A stretch of 64,000 bases of DNA from positions 6,758,001 through 6,822,000 of the forward strand of contig NZ_CP063458.1 in assembly GCF_015169395.1 (NCBI RefSeq), given 5' to 3'. Of this stretch, positions 1 to 9,981 are shown one piece after another. The number at the start of each line of letters is the position of its first letter. Within the stretch, counting starts at the first letter, position 1. The position numbers were made by a program, and so were the translations under genes. A model generated the notes under the pieces. That model did no database searches. It saw only the letters and a list, made by a program, of their open reading frames with translations, and was not told the DNA's origin. Source of the stretch: Humisphaera borealis (GTDB taxonomy: Bacteria; Planctomycetota; Phycisphaerae; Tepidisphaerales; Tepidisphaeraceae).

Positions 1-183
1 CGCCGATCCCAGGCCGGGATCAAGATACCCGTCGATCACGACCACCGGCCGGCTGAGCGGTTTCCGCTCGGCCTGTATTGCCACCAATTCCTTGTCCGCC
101 GCCGAAACCGACAGCGGGAAGGAAGAGTTTTCGGGACGGGTACCACAGCCGGCGGCGAAAAGAAGTGAGCCACAGATGAACAC
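1..183 (-). CDS. Lipoprotein, N-terminal fragment (cut by window edge)
   Basis: Only the first 61 codons are in the window; the gene runs off the left edge. The start I favour is GTG at 183, giving a short hydrophobic stretch and a lipobox-like LLFAAGC, then a polar linker and a beta-strand-like segment VVVIDGYLDPG. That segment resembles the first strand and oxyanion region of alpha/beta-hydrolase-type lipoproteins, but the fragment is too short to assign a function. The start codon and first residues lie inside the palindrome at 165-258, so the true start could differ. Probably an exported, lipid-anchored protein. Confidence 0.55.
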   Translation of the reverse strand, partial: MFICGSLLFAAGCGTRPENSSFPLSVSAADKELVAIQAERKPLSRPVVVIDGYLDPGLGSA

Positions 184-258
184 AGATGAACACAGATAAG
201 AAAGAGGCAATCGGATGCCGCCTTTATCTGTGTTCATCTGTGTGCATCTGTGGCTCAT
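165..258. repeat. Palindromic repeat, CCACAGATG family
   Basis: Two arms of about 37 bp (roughly 165-203 and 222-258) are near-perfect reverse complements. Each arm is itself made of short repeats of the type CACAGATGAA. It separates the lipoprotein start from the 3' end of dapL, and a related unit forms the outer arms of the composite palindrome at 11283-11485. It could fold as a long hairpin and act as a bidirectional terminator, or be a non-autonomous mobile repeat; neither is shown. Confidence 0.85.
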
Positions 259-272
259 AGGTTCCGCTAGCT

Positions 273-1520
273 CTAGAACTCAAACTTGTTCGCGCCCAGC
301 CGGCTGTCGATCTCGCCGATCACGCGCTTCTCGTCGGCCTCGTCCTTCGCGATGAACGTCACGCTGAACCGCACATACGAGCCCGCGTCGTCCCAGGGGA
401 CGGTGCTGATGAGGTTTTCAGTGATCATCCACTGCGAAAAGTTCTCGGCCTTTTCGAACGCCACACGCTGGCCGGTCTTGCCGGTCGCGGCCTTGGGGCA
501 CTTCACGTACAGGAAGAAGCTTCCCTTCGGCTTCTTGGCGTTGAAGCCGTGCTTCTGCAGCACGCCGACGAGCGTGTCCATCCGACGGCTGTACTTGGCG
601 GCGATCTTCTGCGTCTGCTCGGGGTGGTCGAGGCAATATGCGCATGCCTCCTGGATGCCCAGGTACTGCCCGGAGTCGGTGTTGTCTTTGACGTCGGCGT
701 ACGCCTTGACGATCAGCGGGTTGCCGACGACGAACCCGAGTCGCCAGCCGGTCATATTGAAGCCCTTGCTCATCGAATGCAGTTCAACGCCCACGTCCAT
801 CGCGCCCGGCGTCGCCAGGAAGCTGAGCGGCTTGCCTTCGAACACCAGGGCGGCGTACGCCGAGTCGTGGAAGACGACGATGTTGTGCTTCTTGGCGAAC
901 TCGACCACTTCCGCAAAGAACGCCGGCGTGGCCGACGCGCCCGTGGGGTTGTTGGGGTAGTTGATGACCAGGGTCTTAGCGCGCTTCAGCACGTCGGCCG
1001 GGATGGACTTCAGGTCCGGCAGGAAGTTGTTCTGTTCCAGCAGCGGGATGTTGTGAACCTGCCCGCCGAGGTACTTCGAGTGGGTGCCGAAGACCGGATA
1101 GCCGGGCGTGGTCATGAGCGCCACGTCGCCGGGGTTGATGAACGCGTACGGCAGGATCGACAGTGCCGCCTTGGAGCCGATGGAGTGGCAGACCTGCGTC
1201 TCGGGGTTGATGCCGTCGACGTTGCAGACGTTCTTCATCCAGCGGGCGGCCGCCTGCTTGTAGATGTCGCCGCCGTTGTCGGCGTAGCCGCGGTTGCCGG
1301 GCTTCTTGCTGGCTTCGTAGAGCTTGTCGACCACATCGGGGAACGGCGGCTCATCGGGCTCGCCGACACCCATGTCGATGATCTGGCCGTTGGGGTTGGC
1401 GGCGAGCGCCGCCTTCTTGGCGCGCTTGATCTTCTCGAACTTGTAGATCTCGGTGCCCTTGCCGTAGCCGGTGCCGCCGATGCGGTCTGCGAAGAGTTGT
1501 TGGATGTAGGGGTCGCTCAT
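273..1520 (-). CDS. dapL: LL-diaminopimelate aminotransferase
   Basis: A 415-residue fold-type I PLP aminotransferase. DapL converts tetrahydrodipicolinate directly to LL-2,6-diaminopimelate using glutamate, a lysine/peptidoglycan route known from plants, Chlamydiae and other bacteria. The NYPNNPTGA motif lies near residues 187-195, the cofactor-binding Asp at 219 (HDSAY), and the PLP lysine is K252 in SMSKGFNMTGWRLGF, which is close to the DapL consensus. The start at 1520 is preceded by an AAGGA ribosome site; the upstream in-frame extension runs through a palindrome and is rejected. Other class I aminotransferases are possible, but the N-terminal GVGEPDEPPF block favours DapL. Confidence 0.85.
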   Translation of the reverse strand: MSDPYIQQLFADRIGGTGYGKGTEIYKFEKIKRAKKAALAANPNGQIIDMGVGEPDEPPFPDVVDKLYEASKKPGNRGYADNGGDIYKQAAARWMKNVCNVDGINPETQVCHSIGSKAALSILPYAFINPGDVALMTTPGYPVFGTHSKYLGGQVHNIPLLEQNNFLPDLKSIPADVLKRAKTLVINYPNNPTGASATPAFFAEVVEFAKKHNIVVFHDSAYAALVFEGKPLSFLATPGAMDVGVELHSMSKGFNMTGWRLGFVVGNPLIVKAYADVKDNTDSGQYLGIQEACAYCLDHPEQTQKIAAKYSRRMDTLVGVLQKHGFNAKKPKGSFFLYVKCPKAATGKTGQRVAFEKAENFSQWMITENLISTVPWDDAGSYVRFSVTFIAKDEADEKRVIGEIDSRLGANKFEF

Positions 1521-1647
1521 AATTCCTTGATGGTCCTGCTGGGGAAAGCGAGAGATTGTACGACCGGACGGCGCGGAGAAAAAGAGAGTCCGCGAGGAAG
1601 TGCAATGCGACAGAACGCGGCGCGATGGGACCCACCTACCCCTTTTT

Positions 1648-1769
1648 GCGCCATCCCCGAAGGGGTGGGTGTGGCGCGACTGGGGAACGTGCGCGGATTG
1701 GAAGGTCGGTCCCTGCGTGTCGAAGTACTTCTGCGATCGGCGCCGAGCCCACCCCTTCGGGGATGGCGC
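1648..1769. repeat. Palindromic repeat, 22-bp perfect arms
   Basis: The arms at 1648-1669 and 1748-1769 are exact reverse complements, and each contains its own small hairpin (CCCCGAAGGGG). It fills most of the 309-bp gap between the dapL start and the neighbouring gene on the same strand, so it sits in the promoter/leader region of dapL or the terminator region of the upstream gene. I see no gene in this gap. Confidence 0.85.
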
Positions 1770-1829
1770 TAAAAGGTTCAGAGGTCGCAATACCGCGGCG
1801 CGACGTTGACCCCGCAATCCCCGACCTGT

Positions 1830-2618
1830 CTATGCGTTCGGGCCCCGCGTCGCGCGGACCAGTTCGTTCACGTTTGCCTGGAGCGTGCCCCAGTAAATGG
1901 GTCCCATGATCAGAAAGCCGACCAGTAAGTTGATGTACGGGATCACCATGCAGATGCAGTAGGCCATCGCCAGGCCACGTGGGGCATTCTGCGGTAGCCC
2001 GGCCTGTCGGCGTTCTTCGTTGATTCGGTCAATCAGCCGAAGATTGGCAAAAAAGAGCCAGTACAGATTGAAGAACGGAATGAACATGAACCCGATCGCC
2101 TTGCCCGCCGACGGATCATCCGGACGTCGAACGGGCAAGCTTCCATGCTTCATCATCTGGTAAATGAACGAGAAGACGCCGAGCGTAACCCAGTGCAGAA
2201 TGACGACGCCGACCGTGCTGAAGCTGGTGAGCGTATGAGAGGTTGAACCGGCCGGGGCATAAGGATTGGCATACCCGACTTGCTGCGGGTAGCCCGGTTG
2301 ATATCCCGGCTGTTGCCGGATCGGCTGCTGGTAGCCTTGCGGCACCCCGTAAGCCGCCGATACCGGCATTGCCGTCTGCTGCTGCTGGAACCCAGCCGAC
2401 TGCTGATAACCCTGCGGCTGTGCGGCGCCGCGCTGCGGCCCAAACACCGCCGCCAGGCTCGGCACCTGTGACGCCTGCAATCGCTGGTTCGTCGTCGCGT
2501 CCTGCAACATCGACAACGCCGTCAGTCGGCCTTCGCGAGCCCATTGCGACAGCGTGGCTTCATCGGCCGGCCCGTACGACTGCCCGTCCTGTGCGATCAC
2601 CCAGAATTGCCTGCTCAT
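1830..2618 (-). CDS. GYF_2-domain membrane protein with DUF4234-like C-terminus
   Basis: A 262-residue protein in three parts. Residues 1-60 form a GYF_2/DUF4339-like module (WVIAQDGQSYGP, then LSQWAREGRL), a probable peptide-binding domain. Residues 65-125 are a Gln/Pro/Gly/Tyr-rich, probably disordered linker. Residues 130-262 are a membrane domain with about four hydrophobic segments and a polar loop containing RLIDRINEERR, resembling DUF4234. The start is well placed behind AAGAGGT. It is probably an inner-membrane protein of unknown role; the N-terminal module suggests an adaptor, by inference only. Confidence 0.75.
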   Translation of the reverse strand: MSRQFWVIAQDGQSYGPADEATLSQWAREGRLTALSMLQDATTNQRLQASQVPSLAAVFGPQRGAAQPQGYQQSAGFQQQQTAMPVSAAYGVPQGYQQPIRQQPGYQPGYPQQVGYANPYAPAGSTSHTLTSFSTVGVVILHWVTLGVFSFIYQMMKHGSLPVRRPDDPSAGKAIGFMFIPFFNLYWLFFANLRLIDRINEERRQAGLPQNAPRGLAMAYCICMVIPYINLLVGFLIMGPIYWGTLQANVNELVRATRGPNA

Positions 2619-2804
2619 GTTCGACCTCTTCGCGTATTAAAGGGTTGCTGGCCAGACACCATACCACGCGAAAGGTGGGGGATGAAGGGAAAGCGGGGAC
2701 TCCCCTGTGCCGCCGGGTGCGGAACACACCTTTTGCAAAGGGAAAGGAAAACACCACGGAGCGCGGAGACACGGAGGGCAGCCTGCTCCGAAAATAGAAG
2801 CGAT

Positions 2805-2880
2805 GAACGCCAAGACGCCGAGTCGCCAAGGACGTCATCCAAGGCAAGGCAACTCTTGGCGTCTCGGCGTCTTGGCGTTC
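2805..2880. repeat. Palindromic repeat, GCCAAGACGCCGAG family
   Basis: The 26-bp arms at 2805-2830 and 2855-2880 are reverse complements with one mismatch, around a 24-bp loop. It lies in the 383-bp gap 2619-3001, where I see no gene. The sequence is unrelated to the other palindromes in the window. Confidence 0.85.
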
Positions 2881-2905
2881 AATCCCCACGCCGTACGAAG
2901 GTTTC

Positions 2906-2956
2906 ATCATTCTCGGTGAGAGGCAAGAGGCCTCATGATGAACTCCGTTGTGATTC
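2906..2956. repeat. Dispersed repeat, copy 1 (CATGATGAACTCC element)
   Basis: About 50 bp containing CTCGGTGAG, a short variable stretch and CCTCATGATGAACTCCGT, then TGTGATTC. A second copy lies at 21819-21868 in the same orientation, also next to a palindrome. No coding potential. Confidence 0.7.
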
Positions 2957-3001
2957 TCTTGCTGCGCCAGACGTGTTGTGCCCGGCGTCGCCGCCGACGG
3001 A

Positions 3002-4315
3002 TCACTCCGCGCGCCCCAGCTCGCGGGCCACCCGGGTGCCCGGCTTTTCGACGGCGACTTCGTGCTCGAAGCGGTCGCCTGATTTGTGAAAGCGGGTGCG
3101 CAACTGGTAGTCGTCGTGGCAGCGGCAGACGATGTCGGGCAGCGGCGCGCCGGGGCGGGCCTCGAAGTACAGTTGTTCCGGCGACAACGCCCGGCCGGCC
3201 ATGTCGCTGAAGTAGACCTTCAGGTCCTTCTCGGTTTCCCAGCTCAGCTCCCCCTTGGTGTAGTGCATGCGATACCCGCCGGCGACGGCGGCCCGCTTGA
3301 ACTGCGTGATATTCGCGAACTTCATTCCCCGCTTGATCAGCTCAGAGTACAGGTCGCCCAGCACGCCCTGGCGTTCGATGATCGTCGCGGTCGGCGTCGG
3401 CTCGAGGCTCCTGCCGAACTCGACGAAGCGGTCCTGGAAACCCTTGATGTTGGGGCTGAACGCTTCCTTAAATGCAGCGTCGGCATCTTTGCCTTCGTGC
3501 AGCAGCCGCAGCATGTTGATCAGCCGGGCGCGGTGGATCGGCTGGCCTTTGTCGTCGGCGACGAACGTAAGAAAGTGCACCATCGCCCAGGCCTGGTTGT
3601 ACTGCGTAGCGCCCAGGTCGCCGTCGTTGCCGAGGTTGGTCGCCCATTCGTCCTGCGACATCGGCAGCATCTTCTCGAACGGAATCAGCTTGCCCTTGGT
3701 CAGGTCATTCTGGATCTGCCGCACCCGCCGAGGCGCGATATGGCCGAGCCAGAACCCTTCGCCGGTCCAGATCGCTTCTTCGAAGAGCTGCGCCATGCCT
3801 TCGTTCAGCCAGACCGGCAGCTCTTTGCTGATCGCGTTGTACGCGAACTGGTGGAACGCTTCATGCTGCAGCGTACGTCGCAGGCCGTCGCGGCCCTGGC
3901 CTTCAAGGAATGCTGCCAGCAGGTTGCGGCGGGGGATGTACACGCCGCCGGTGTTGTGCAGCTTCTCGCCGGTGAAGGCGAGGTAGTCTTTCTGTTTCGC
4001 GAAAAGGTAGGCTTCCAGCTTCGGCACGTCGTCGGCCGGTTGGAAGGCGGCCAGGCGGCGGGCGTACTCGTCGTACATCGCATCCATGCGGCGGGAGATG
4101 TCCGTCGCCAATTCGCGGTCGAGATCGGTGTTGATGCGGTAGTGACGGGTGTCGATCGCACGCAGTTCGGCGGCGGGGGCGAGATTGGCGGATGCGACGA
4201 GAGCGAGAATACAAAGCAGGATTCGGAAGCCCAAAAGATGTGGAGATGGGACCGCTGTCCGTGACACGGGTTTCCAACCCGTGCATTGTGCGTTCGGACT
4301 CCGGTGACACTTCAT
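3002..4315 (-). CDS. DUF1570-family secreted metallopeptidase-like protein
   Basis: A 437-residue exported protein of the DUF1570 (gluzincin-like) type common in Planctomycetes. The zinc motif HEAFH is followed by LNEGMAQLFEE, supplying the expected downstream Glu. A hydrophobic signal segment RILLCILALVASANLAPAAE lies at about residues 31-50. The ATG at 4315 has an AGAG-like ribosome site, but residues 11-21 are encoded by the left arm of the palindrome 4254-4405; alternative starts are GTG at 4267 or TTG at 4234, the latter beginning right at the signal peptide. The substrate is unknown. No obvious operon partner. Confidence 0.7.
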   Translation of the reverse strand: MKCHRSPNAQCTGWKPVSRTAVPSPHLLGFRILLCILALVASANLAPAAELRAIDTRHYRINTDLDRELATDISRRMDAMYDEYARRLAAFQPADDVPKLEAYLFAKQKDYLAFTGEKLHNTGGVYIPRRNLLAAFLEGQGRDGLRRTLQHEAFHQFAYNAISKELPVWLNEGMAQLFEEAIWTGEGFWLGHIAPRRVRQIQNDLTKGKLIPFEKMLPMSQDEWATNLGNDGDLGATQYNQAWAMVHFLTFVADDKGQPIHRARLINMLRLLHEGKDADAAFKEAFSPNIKGFQDRFVEFGRSLEPTPTATIIERQGVLGDLYSELIKRGMKFANITQFKRAAVAGGYRMHYTKGELSWETEKDLKVYFSDMAGRALSPEQLYFEARPGAPLPDIVCRCHDDYQLRTRFHKSGDRFEHEVAVEKPGTRVARELGRAE

Positions 4316-4405
4316 CTTCAGTTCTCTTTAAGAATGGACTGAGGATTCGAACTTGACCTGCTCCTGCATCGCTCGCACGGGTTGGAAACCCGTGTCACGG
4401 ACAGC
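4254..4405. repeat. Palindromic repeat, ACACGGGTTTCCAACCCGTG family, copy 1
   Basis: The arms at 4254-4284 and 4375-4405 are exact 31-bp reverse complements. Each arm also contains an internal hairpin (CACGGGTT/AACCCGTG). The left arm overlaps the N-terminal codons of the DUF1570 gene. Related copies lie at 11325-11446 and 50177-50300. Confidence 0.9.
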
Positions 4406-4521
4406 TGTGTCAGGACAGTCGCCGTGATCAGAAGTTCGCGGCTGCGCCGAACCGCCTTTCAGCGCCCTATCCCTTTCGGATGATCGTCCGTATCATCCTC
4501 AACCTTTTCACCCACGGGAAC

Positions 4522-6054
<1,533 letters not shown>

Positions 6055-6080
6055 GGGCCGCCTTGGCGGACGCGATCGCG

Positions 6081-6157
6081 TGTGGCATGGACAAGTACTC
6101 TTTTCCGTGTCCGCCACGCGGCAGAAGCCACGGACGTGACTACATGTCCATGCCACA
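6081..6157. repeat. Inverted repeat upstream of the toxin-antitoxin pair
   Basis: The 17-bp arms at 6081-6097 and 6141-6157 are reverse complements with one mismatch. The element ends ten bases before the start of the BrnT-like toxin gene, so it is either another intergenic palindrome or an operator for the downstream antitoxin. Confidence 0.7.
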
Positions 6158-6166
6158 GGAATTACG

Positions 6167-6469
6167 ATGTTCTTCGTCTGGGATGACTGGAACACCGCCC
6201 ATATCGGCAAGCATCAGGTCGAGCCGTTTGAAGCGGAAGACGTGATCCGTCGCGCCGCCCGGCCTTATCCAAAAGGCATGGGCAATGGTAAGTTTCTCGT
6301 CCGCGGGCGAACCCGTGGTGGCCGTCGGTTGAACGTGATCTTCGTGTTCCGACCGCCGGAATCGATCGACGCAGATCTGCTGTCGCCGGAAGAACTGCTG
6401 GCGTTGGAGCAAGGCGAGAACGCAGCCTATGTCATTCATGCCCGCGACTTGCGGTCGGGCGAGTCCTAA
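6167..6469 (+). CDS. BrnT-like toxin (RelE-fold ribonuclease candidate)
   Basis: A 100-residue protein with the BrnT/DUF4258-like opening FVWDDWNTAHIGKHQVEPFEAEDV, followed by a basic strand region (KFLVRGRTRGGRRLNVIFVF). BrnT proteins are RelE-like RNases that inhibit translation and are neutralised by the RHH antitoxin BrnA. The toxin-first order, 12-bp gap and small basic product fit a type II pair. The ribosome site AGGA is well spaced. An unusually long acidic tail (SPEELLALEQGENAAYVI) may reflect a divergent subfamily. Activity is inferred from family and context only. Confidence 0.65.
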   Translation: MFFVWDDWNTAHIGKHQVEPFEAEDVIRRAARPYPKGMGNGKFLVRGRTRGGRRLNVIFVFRPPESIDADLLSPEELLALEQGENAAYVIHARDLRSGES

Positions 6470-6481
6470 CCTCCTTGTGAT

Positions 6482-6799
6482 ATGGGAAAAAAGCAGCCCC
6501 CTAAACCCTACTGGGAGATGAACGCCGCCGAGCTGGCCGAGGCGACGAAGGAGCTCGACCGCCCGATCCCGGCGTCGAAACTTCGGTCGTTGACCAAAAC
6601 CGAGAAGGCGCAGTTCGAAAAGGCCAGGAAGTCACCGGCGCGATCGGTGTTCGTTCTTCGCGATGCCGAAGGCGTCACGCTGCTACGGCTTGACCCTGCT
6701 GTCCTCAAGAGCGCGACGAAGTACGCCGCGGATCACCAGATGTCATTGTCGGATGTGATCAATCGAAGCCTCAAAGGCATGCTCGCGATGGTCGGCTGA
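6482..6799 (+). CDS. BrnA/CopG-like ribbon-helix-helix antitoxin
   Basis: A 105-residue protein immediately downstream of the BrnT-like gene. The N-terminal 50 residues are charged and probably the toxin-wrapping part. The C-terminal part has a beta strand (VTLLRLDPAVLKSATKYAADH) followed by SLSDVINRSLKGML, typical of RHH/CopG DNA-binding antitoxins, which usually repress their own promoter. No clear Shine-Dalgarno site is visible, consistent with translation coupled to the toxin gene. The ABC permease gene starts only 6 bp after its stop. Confidence 0.6.
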   Translation: MGKKQPPKPYWEMNAAELAEATKELDRPIPASKLRSLTKTEKAQFEKARKSPARSVFVLRDAEGVTLLRLDPAVLKSATKYAADHQMSLSDVINRSLKGMLAMVG

Positions 6800-6805
6800 T
6801 TCCGC

Positions 6806-8509
6806 ATGTACAAACTCCACCTCATCCTCAAATACCTCCGCCGCCGGCGCATCGCGTGGGTATCGCTCGTCGCCGTCACGCTCTGCACGGCGATGGTGAT
6901 CGTCGTCATCTCCGTCATGGGCGGCTGGCTGCGGATGTTCGAGACTTCGGCCCGTGGCATGACGGGTGACGTCATCGTCAAGGCCGACGGGCTGGGCGGG
7001 TTCCCGTATTACCCGGAGATGGTTGAGAAGATCGAAAAGCTGCCCTTCGCGCAGGCCGCCGTGCCGCAGATCACTACCTACGGGCTGGTGAACATCGGCT
7101 TTGCCGACCAGGGGAAGAAGACCGTCGGCGTGCAGGTGTTTGGAATTCAGATCGATCGTATCGGCCTGGTCAACAGCTTTCCGCAGAGCCTTTACCAGCA
7201 GCACAGTTCCTACACCGCGCACGGCCAGACCCCGCCGGCAAAGAAGACATTTGACCTGCGGACCGACTATTCCGCCCAGTCGGGACGGCTTCCCGAGGGG
7301 CTGTCCGACCCGCTGCAGAAGCTGCTCGATACGTTTCCGTTCGGGGAATCGCTGTCGCGCCGATACTTCGAGAGCGTGCCGCATCCGTTGGGCGACGGGA
7401 AAGACGTCAACCTGCGTCGCATCTTCTATACGCCGAGAATGTGGTCGCTCGCGGTCGGCGGCCGCATGACGACCGCCGAGCAGGATGCGCTCAACGCGCT
7501 GTCGTCGGCCAAGGCGTGGCGTGAGACGGTGCGCGAGTTGGCCCGCGAATCGAACTACCCCGGCCTGATCGGCGGCGCCCGCCTGCTGGAGGTCCGCAAG
7601 AACCGCGAAGGCGAGCTCGTCGGCCGCGACGCCTGGAAGTACCGCGAACTCTGGGCAAAGCTGACGGTGTTTGGCGTCGGCGCCAAGGGTGACGTCGGCG
7701 TGGACCGCGCCGAGCGGACGTATTGGATAATCGACGACAGCCGCACGGGCATGTGGCAATACGATAACAACGCGGTGTACGTGCCGTTCGAGCAGTTGCA
7801 GGCCGATCTGGGAATGAACTCGGTCGAGGTGGAGGACCGCCGCAGCGGCGAGAAGTACCAGACGCCGGCGCGGGCGTCGGAGATCAACGTCCGCCTGAAG
7901 CCGGGAACGGACGTCGTCGCCGCCCGAGCGGAGATCGCCAAGGTTGTCGCGGCGGTGGTCGATTCGCACATGAACGACCCGTACGCGAAGAACTACAACG
8001 TCTACATCCCGAAGGTGGAAACCTGGCGGGAGGCGTCGCGGACGTACCTCGACCAGATCGAGCGGGAGAAGGTGCTGGTCACGCTGCTGTTCGGCGTCAT
8101 CAGCCTGGTGGCGGTGTTCCTGATCTTCTGCATCTTCTACATGATCGTTGCGGAGAAGACGAAGGACATCGGCATCATCAAGAGCGTCGGCGCCACCAAC
8201 GGCGGCGTGGCCGGCATCTTCCTCGGCTATGGTCTGGCGATCGGCATTGTCGGTGCGGGGCTGGGGCTGCTGCTGAGCTATCTCATTGTCCACAATATCA
8301 ACGAGATTCACGACTGGCTCGGCAGCACGTTCCGCCTGGTGGTGTACAACCCGGAGGTGTATGCCTTCGACACCATCCCCAACACGATGGACCCGGCGAC
8401 GGTGGGCGTGATCCTGTCGATCGCGGTGCTGTCGGCGGTGTGCGGTTCGCTGATCCCCGCGATCGTCGCGGCACGGATGCAGCCGGTGGAAGCATTGCGT
8501 TGGGAGTGA
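6806..8509 (+). CDS. LolC/FtsX-type ABC transporter permease
   Basis: A 567-residue permease. One N-terminal membrane helix (WVSLVAVTLCTAMVIVVISVMG) is followed by a large periplasmic MacB-PCD-like domain (residues about 45-420). Three C-terminal helices form the FtsX domain, starting VLVTLLFGVISLVAVFLIFC, with the conserved KDIGIIKSVGATNGGVAGIFL coupling segment and the ending ARMQPVEALRWE. This layout is that of LolC/LolE permeases that extract lipoproteins from the inner membrane. The ATPase gene lies 337 bp downstream. The close spacing to the toxin-antitoxin pair suggests cotranscription. Confidence 0.85.
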   Translation: MYKLHLILKYLRRRRIAWVSLVAVTLCTAMVIVVISVMGGWLRMFETSARGMTGDVIVKADGLGGFPYYPEMVEKIEKLPFAQAAVPQITTYGLVNIGFADQGKKTVGVQVFGIQIDRIGLVNSFPQSLYQQHSSYTAHGQTPPAKKTFDLRTDYSAQSGRLPEGLSDPLQKLLDTFPFGESLSRRYFESVPHPLGDGKDVNLRRIFYTPRMWSLAVGGRMTTAEQDALNALSSAKAWRETVRELARESNYPGLIGGARLLEVRKNREGELVGRDAWKYRELWAKLTVFGVGAKGDVGVDRAERTYWIIDDSRTGMWQYDNNAVYVPFEQLQADLGMNSVEVEDRRSGEKYQTPARASEINVRLKPGTDVVAARAEIAKVVAAVVDSHMNDPYAKNYNVYIPKVETWREASRTYLDQIEREKVLVTLLFGVISLVAVFLIFCIFYMIVAEKTKDIGIIKSVGATNGGVAGIFLGYGLAIGIVGAGLGLLLSYLIVHNINEIHDWLGSTFRLVVYNPEVYAFDTIPNTMDPATVGVILSIAVLSAVCGSLIPAIVAARMQPVEALRWE

Positions 8510-8569
8510 CAGGCGGTAACGGACCGACTGGGTTGTAGTGTGGCCACTCGGATGACGAATTGATGTTTC

Positions 8570-8832
8570 GGCCCCGGAGGGGCCGGCGACGCTAGCCACG
8601 GGTGGAGCAACAGCGGCAAAGCCGCGTTGCGCAACCCGTGGTAGCCATCCATAACGAACTCTGCCCCAGAGGGGCAGACGAATTGTGACCAAGGCGAGGC
8701 CGTCTCGATGGACCACGCTTAGTCCGCCCCTACCGGGGCGGAATTGTTGATCCGATCGACCACGGGTTCCCCTCTGCCGGCCAGCCGGCCTCGCTCCACC
8801 CGTGGCAAGCAGCGTCGGCCCCTCCGGGGCCA
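8570..8832. repeat. Long palindromic repeat, GCCCCGGAGGGGC family
   Basis: The outer arms of about 39 bp (8570-8608 and 8793-8832) are reverse complements with a few mismatches, and several shorter GC-rich hairpins (GCCCCAGAGGGGC, CCCCTACCGGGG) lie inside. It fills the 337-bp gap between the ABC permease and ATPase genes and holds no gene. It could attenuate or process the transcript between the two subunits. Confidence 0.8.
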
Positions 8833-8846
8833 AGATCAGAAGATTC

Positions 8847-9842
8847 ATGCACCAAGCCGCGACCATCTCCGAATCCACCAAGTCCCGCGCCGGCGGGCCG
8901 ATCGTGCGCGCCAGCGCCGTCTCCAAATCGTTCAAGATGGGCGACTCGGTCGTGCAGGTGCTGCAGGACGTGAACCTGTCGATCGCGACCGGCGAGTTCA
9001 TCGCGATCGAAGGCCGCAGCGGATCGGGCAAGAGCACGCTGTTGCACATTATGGGCGCCCTCGATTCGCCCACCAAAGGCGGCGTATTCTTCGAAGGCCA
9101 CGAGTACACCCGCGTGTCGCCGGAGAATGCCAGGCGCGGCGTCGTCGGCGTGCTGACGGGCAAGTGGTTCGTCTGGATTGCGATCGGGCTGATGGTGACG
9201 CCGGTGTTCTTCCTGCTCGGCCACCTGGCGATGACGGCGAAGAAGGACATTCCGCCGACGGAGACCACGGCGTGGTCGAACATCGCGATCGGCAATCTCG
9301 CTGTCGGGTTGCTTCTACTCGTTCCCGTCGCAGCAGCCTGGCTGATCCGCACGATCCGCGCCCAAAAGGACGACACTGTCTCGGCCCGCATCCGCAACCG
9401 CGAGTTCGGCTTTGTCTTCCAGTTCTACCACCTCCTGCCGGAGCTGAACGTCGTCGAGAACACGATGCTCGGCCAGATGGTGCGGTTCTCGGTGTTCAAC
9501 TATTTCGGCCAGCGCCGGGCCCTGCGCGAGCGGGCGATCGAAGTGCTCACGCAGCTCGGCATGGCTCACCGCCTGACGCACCGTCCGAACCAGCTTTCCG
9601 GCGGCGAACGGCAGCGTGTCGCGATCGCCCGGGCGCTGATGAACAAGCCGCGCGTGTTGTTCGCCGACGAGCCCACCGGCAATCTCGACGCCGAGACCGG
9701 CCGACAGATCATGGACCTGCTCGAGAAACTGCACCGCGACGAGAATCAGACGATCGTGATGGTCACCCACGACCGCACGCTGGCGAGGGAAGCCGATCGC
9801 GTGCTCGTCCTGAAGGCGGGGAAGCTCTCGAAGGCAGAGTGA
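8847..9842 (+). CDS. LolD-like ABC ATPase with a two-helix membrane insertion
   Basis: A 331-residue ATPase with all NBD motifs: Walker [10 protein letters not shown] (56-64), Q-loop [11 protein letters not shown] (Q192), signature LSGGERQ (250-256), Walker B VLFADEP (270-276) and H-loop H308. LolD proteins are normally about 230 residues. The excess is one block, about residues 96-179 (9132-9383), between Walker A and the Q-loop, containing two hydrophobic helices, [20 protein letters not shown] and [20 protein letters not shown], joined by a polar loop. The flanks are continuous in frame and match ordinary LolD on both sides. ATG 8847 is chosen over an upstream start inside the palindrome. 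Partner permease at 6806-8509. Confidence 0.85.
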   Translation: MHQAATISESTKSRAGGPIVRASAVSKSFKMGDSVVQVLQDVNLSIATGEFIAIEGRSGSGKSTLLHIMGALDSPTKGGVFFEGHEYTRVSPENARRGVVGVLTGKWFVWIAIGLMVTPVFFLLGHLAMTAKKDIPPTETTAWSNIAIGNLAVGLLLLVPVAAAWLIRTIRAQKDDTVSARIRNREFGFVFQFYHLLPELNVVENTMLGQMVRFSVFNYFGQRRALRERAIEVLTQLGMAHRLTHRPNQLSGGERQRVAIARALMNKPRVLFADEPTGNLDAETGRQIMDLLEKLHRDENQTIVMVTHDRTLAREADRVLVLKAGKLSKAE

Positions 9843-9981
9843 TGCGTGAATGACAAATGACGAAAATCGAATGACGAATGAAGCTTCAAATCTCAATGAT
9901 CAAACAGACGTTTCGGTTTTGAACATTGAGTCTTGGAGTTTCATTCGTCATTCGATTTTCGTCATTCGTCATTTCCCGCAT
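9843..9981. repeat. Palindromic repeat, ATGACGAATGAA family
   Basis: About 40-bp arms (9843-9882 and 9941-9981) are reverse complements at roughly 90% identity, each built of near-repeated ATGACAAA/ATGACGAA units. It occupies the whole gap between the converging ABC ATPase and beta-propeller genes, where a bidirectional terminator would be expected. Confidence 0.85.

Noticed and set aside
165-258. CRISPR-like array from repeated CACAGATGAA units
   Set aside because: Units are adjacent without unique spacers and form a palindrome, so it is an inverted repeat, not a CRISPR.
1521-1817. N-terminal extension of DapL
   Set aside because: The extension is translated palindrome sequence, is Arg/Ser-rich and lacks a ribosome site, while ATG 1520 has AAGGA.
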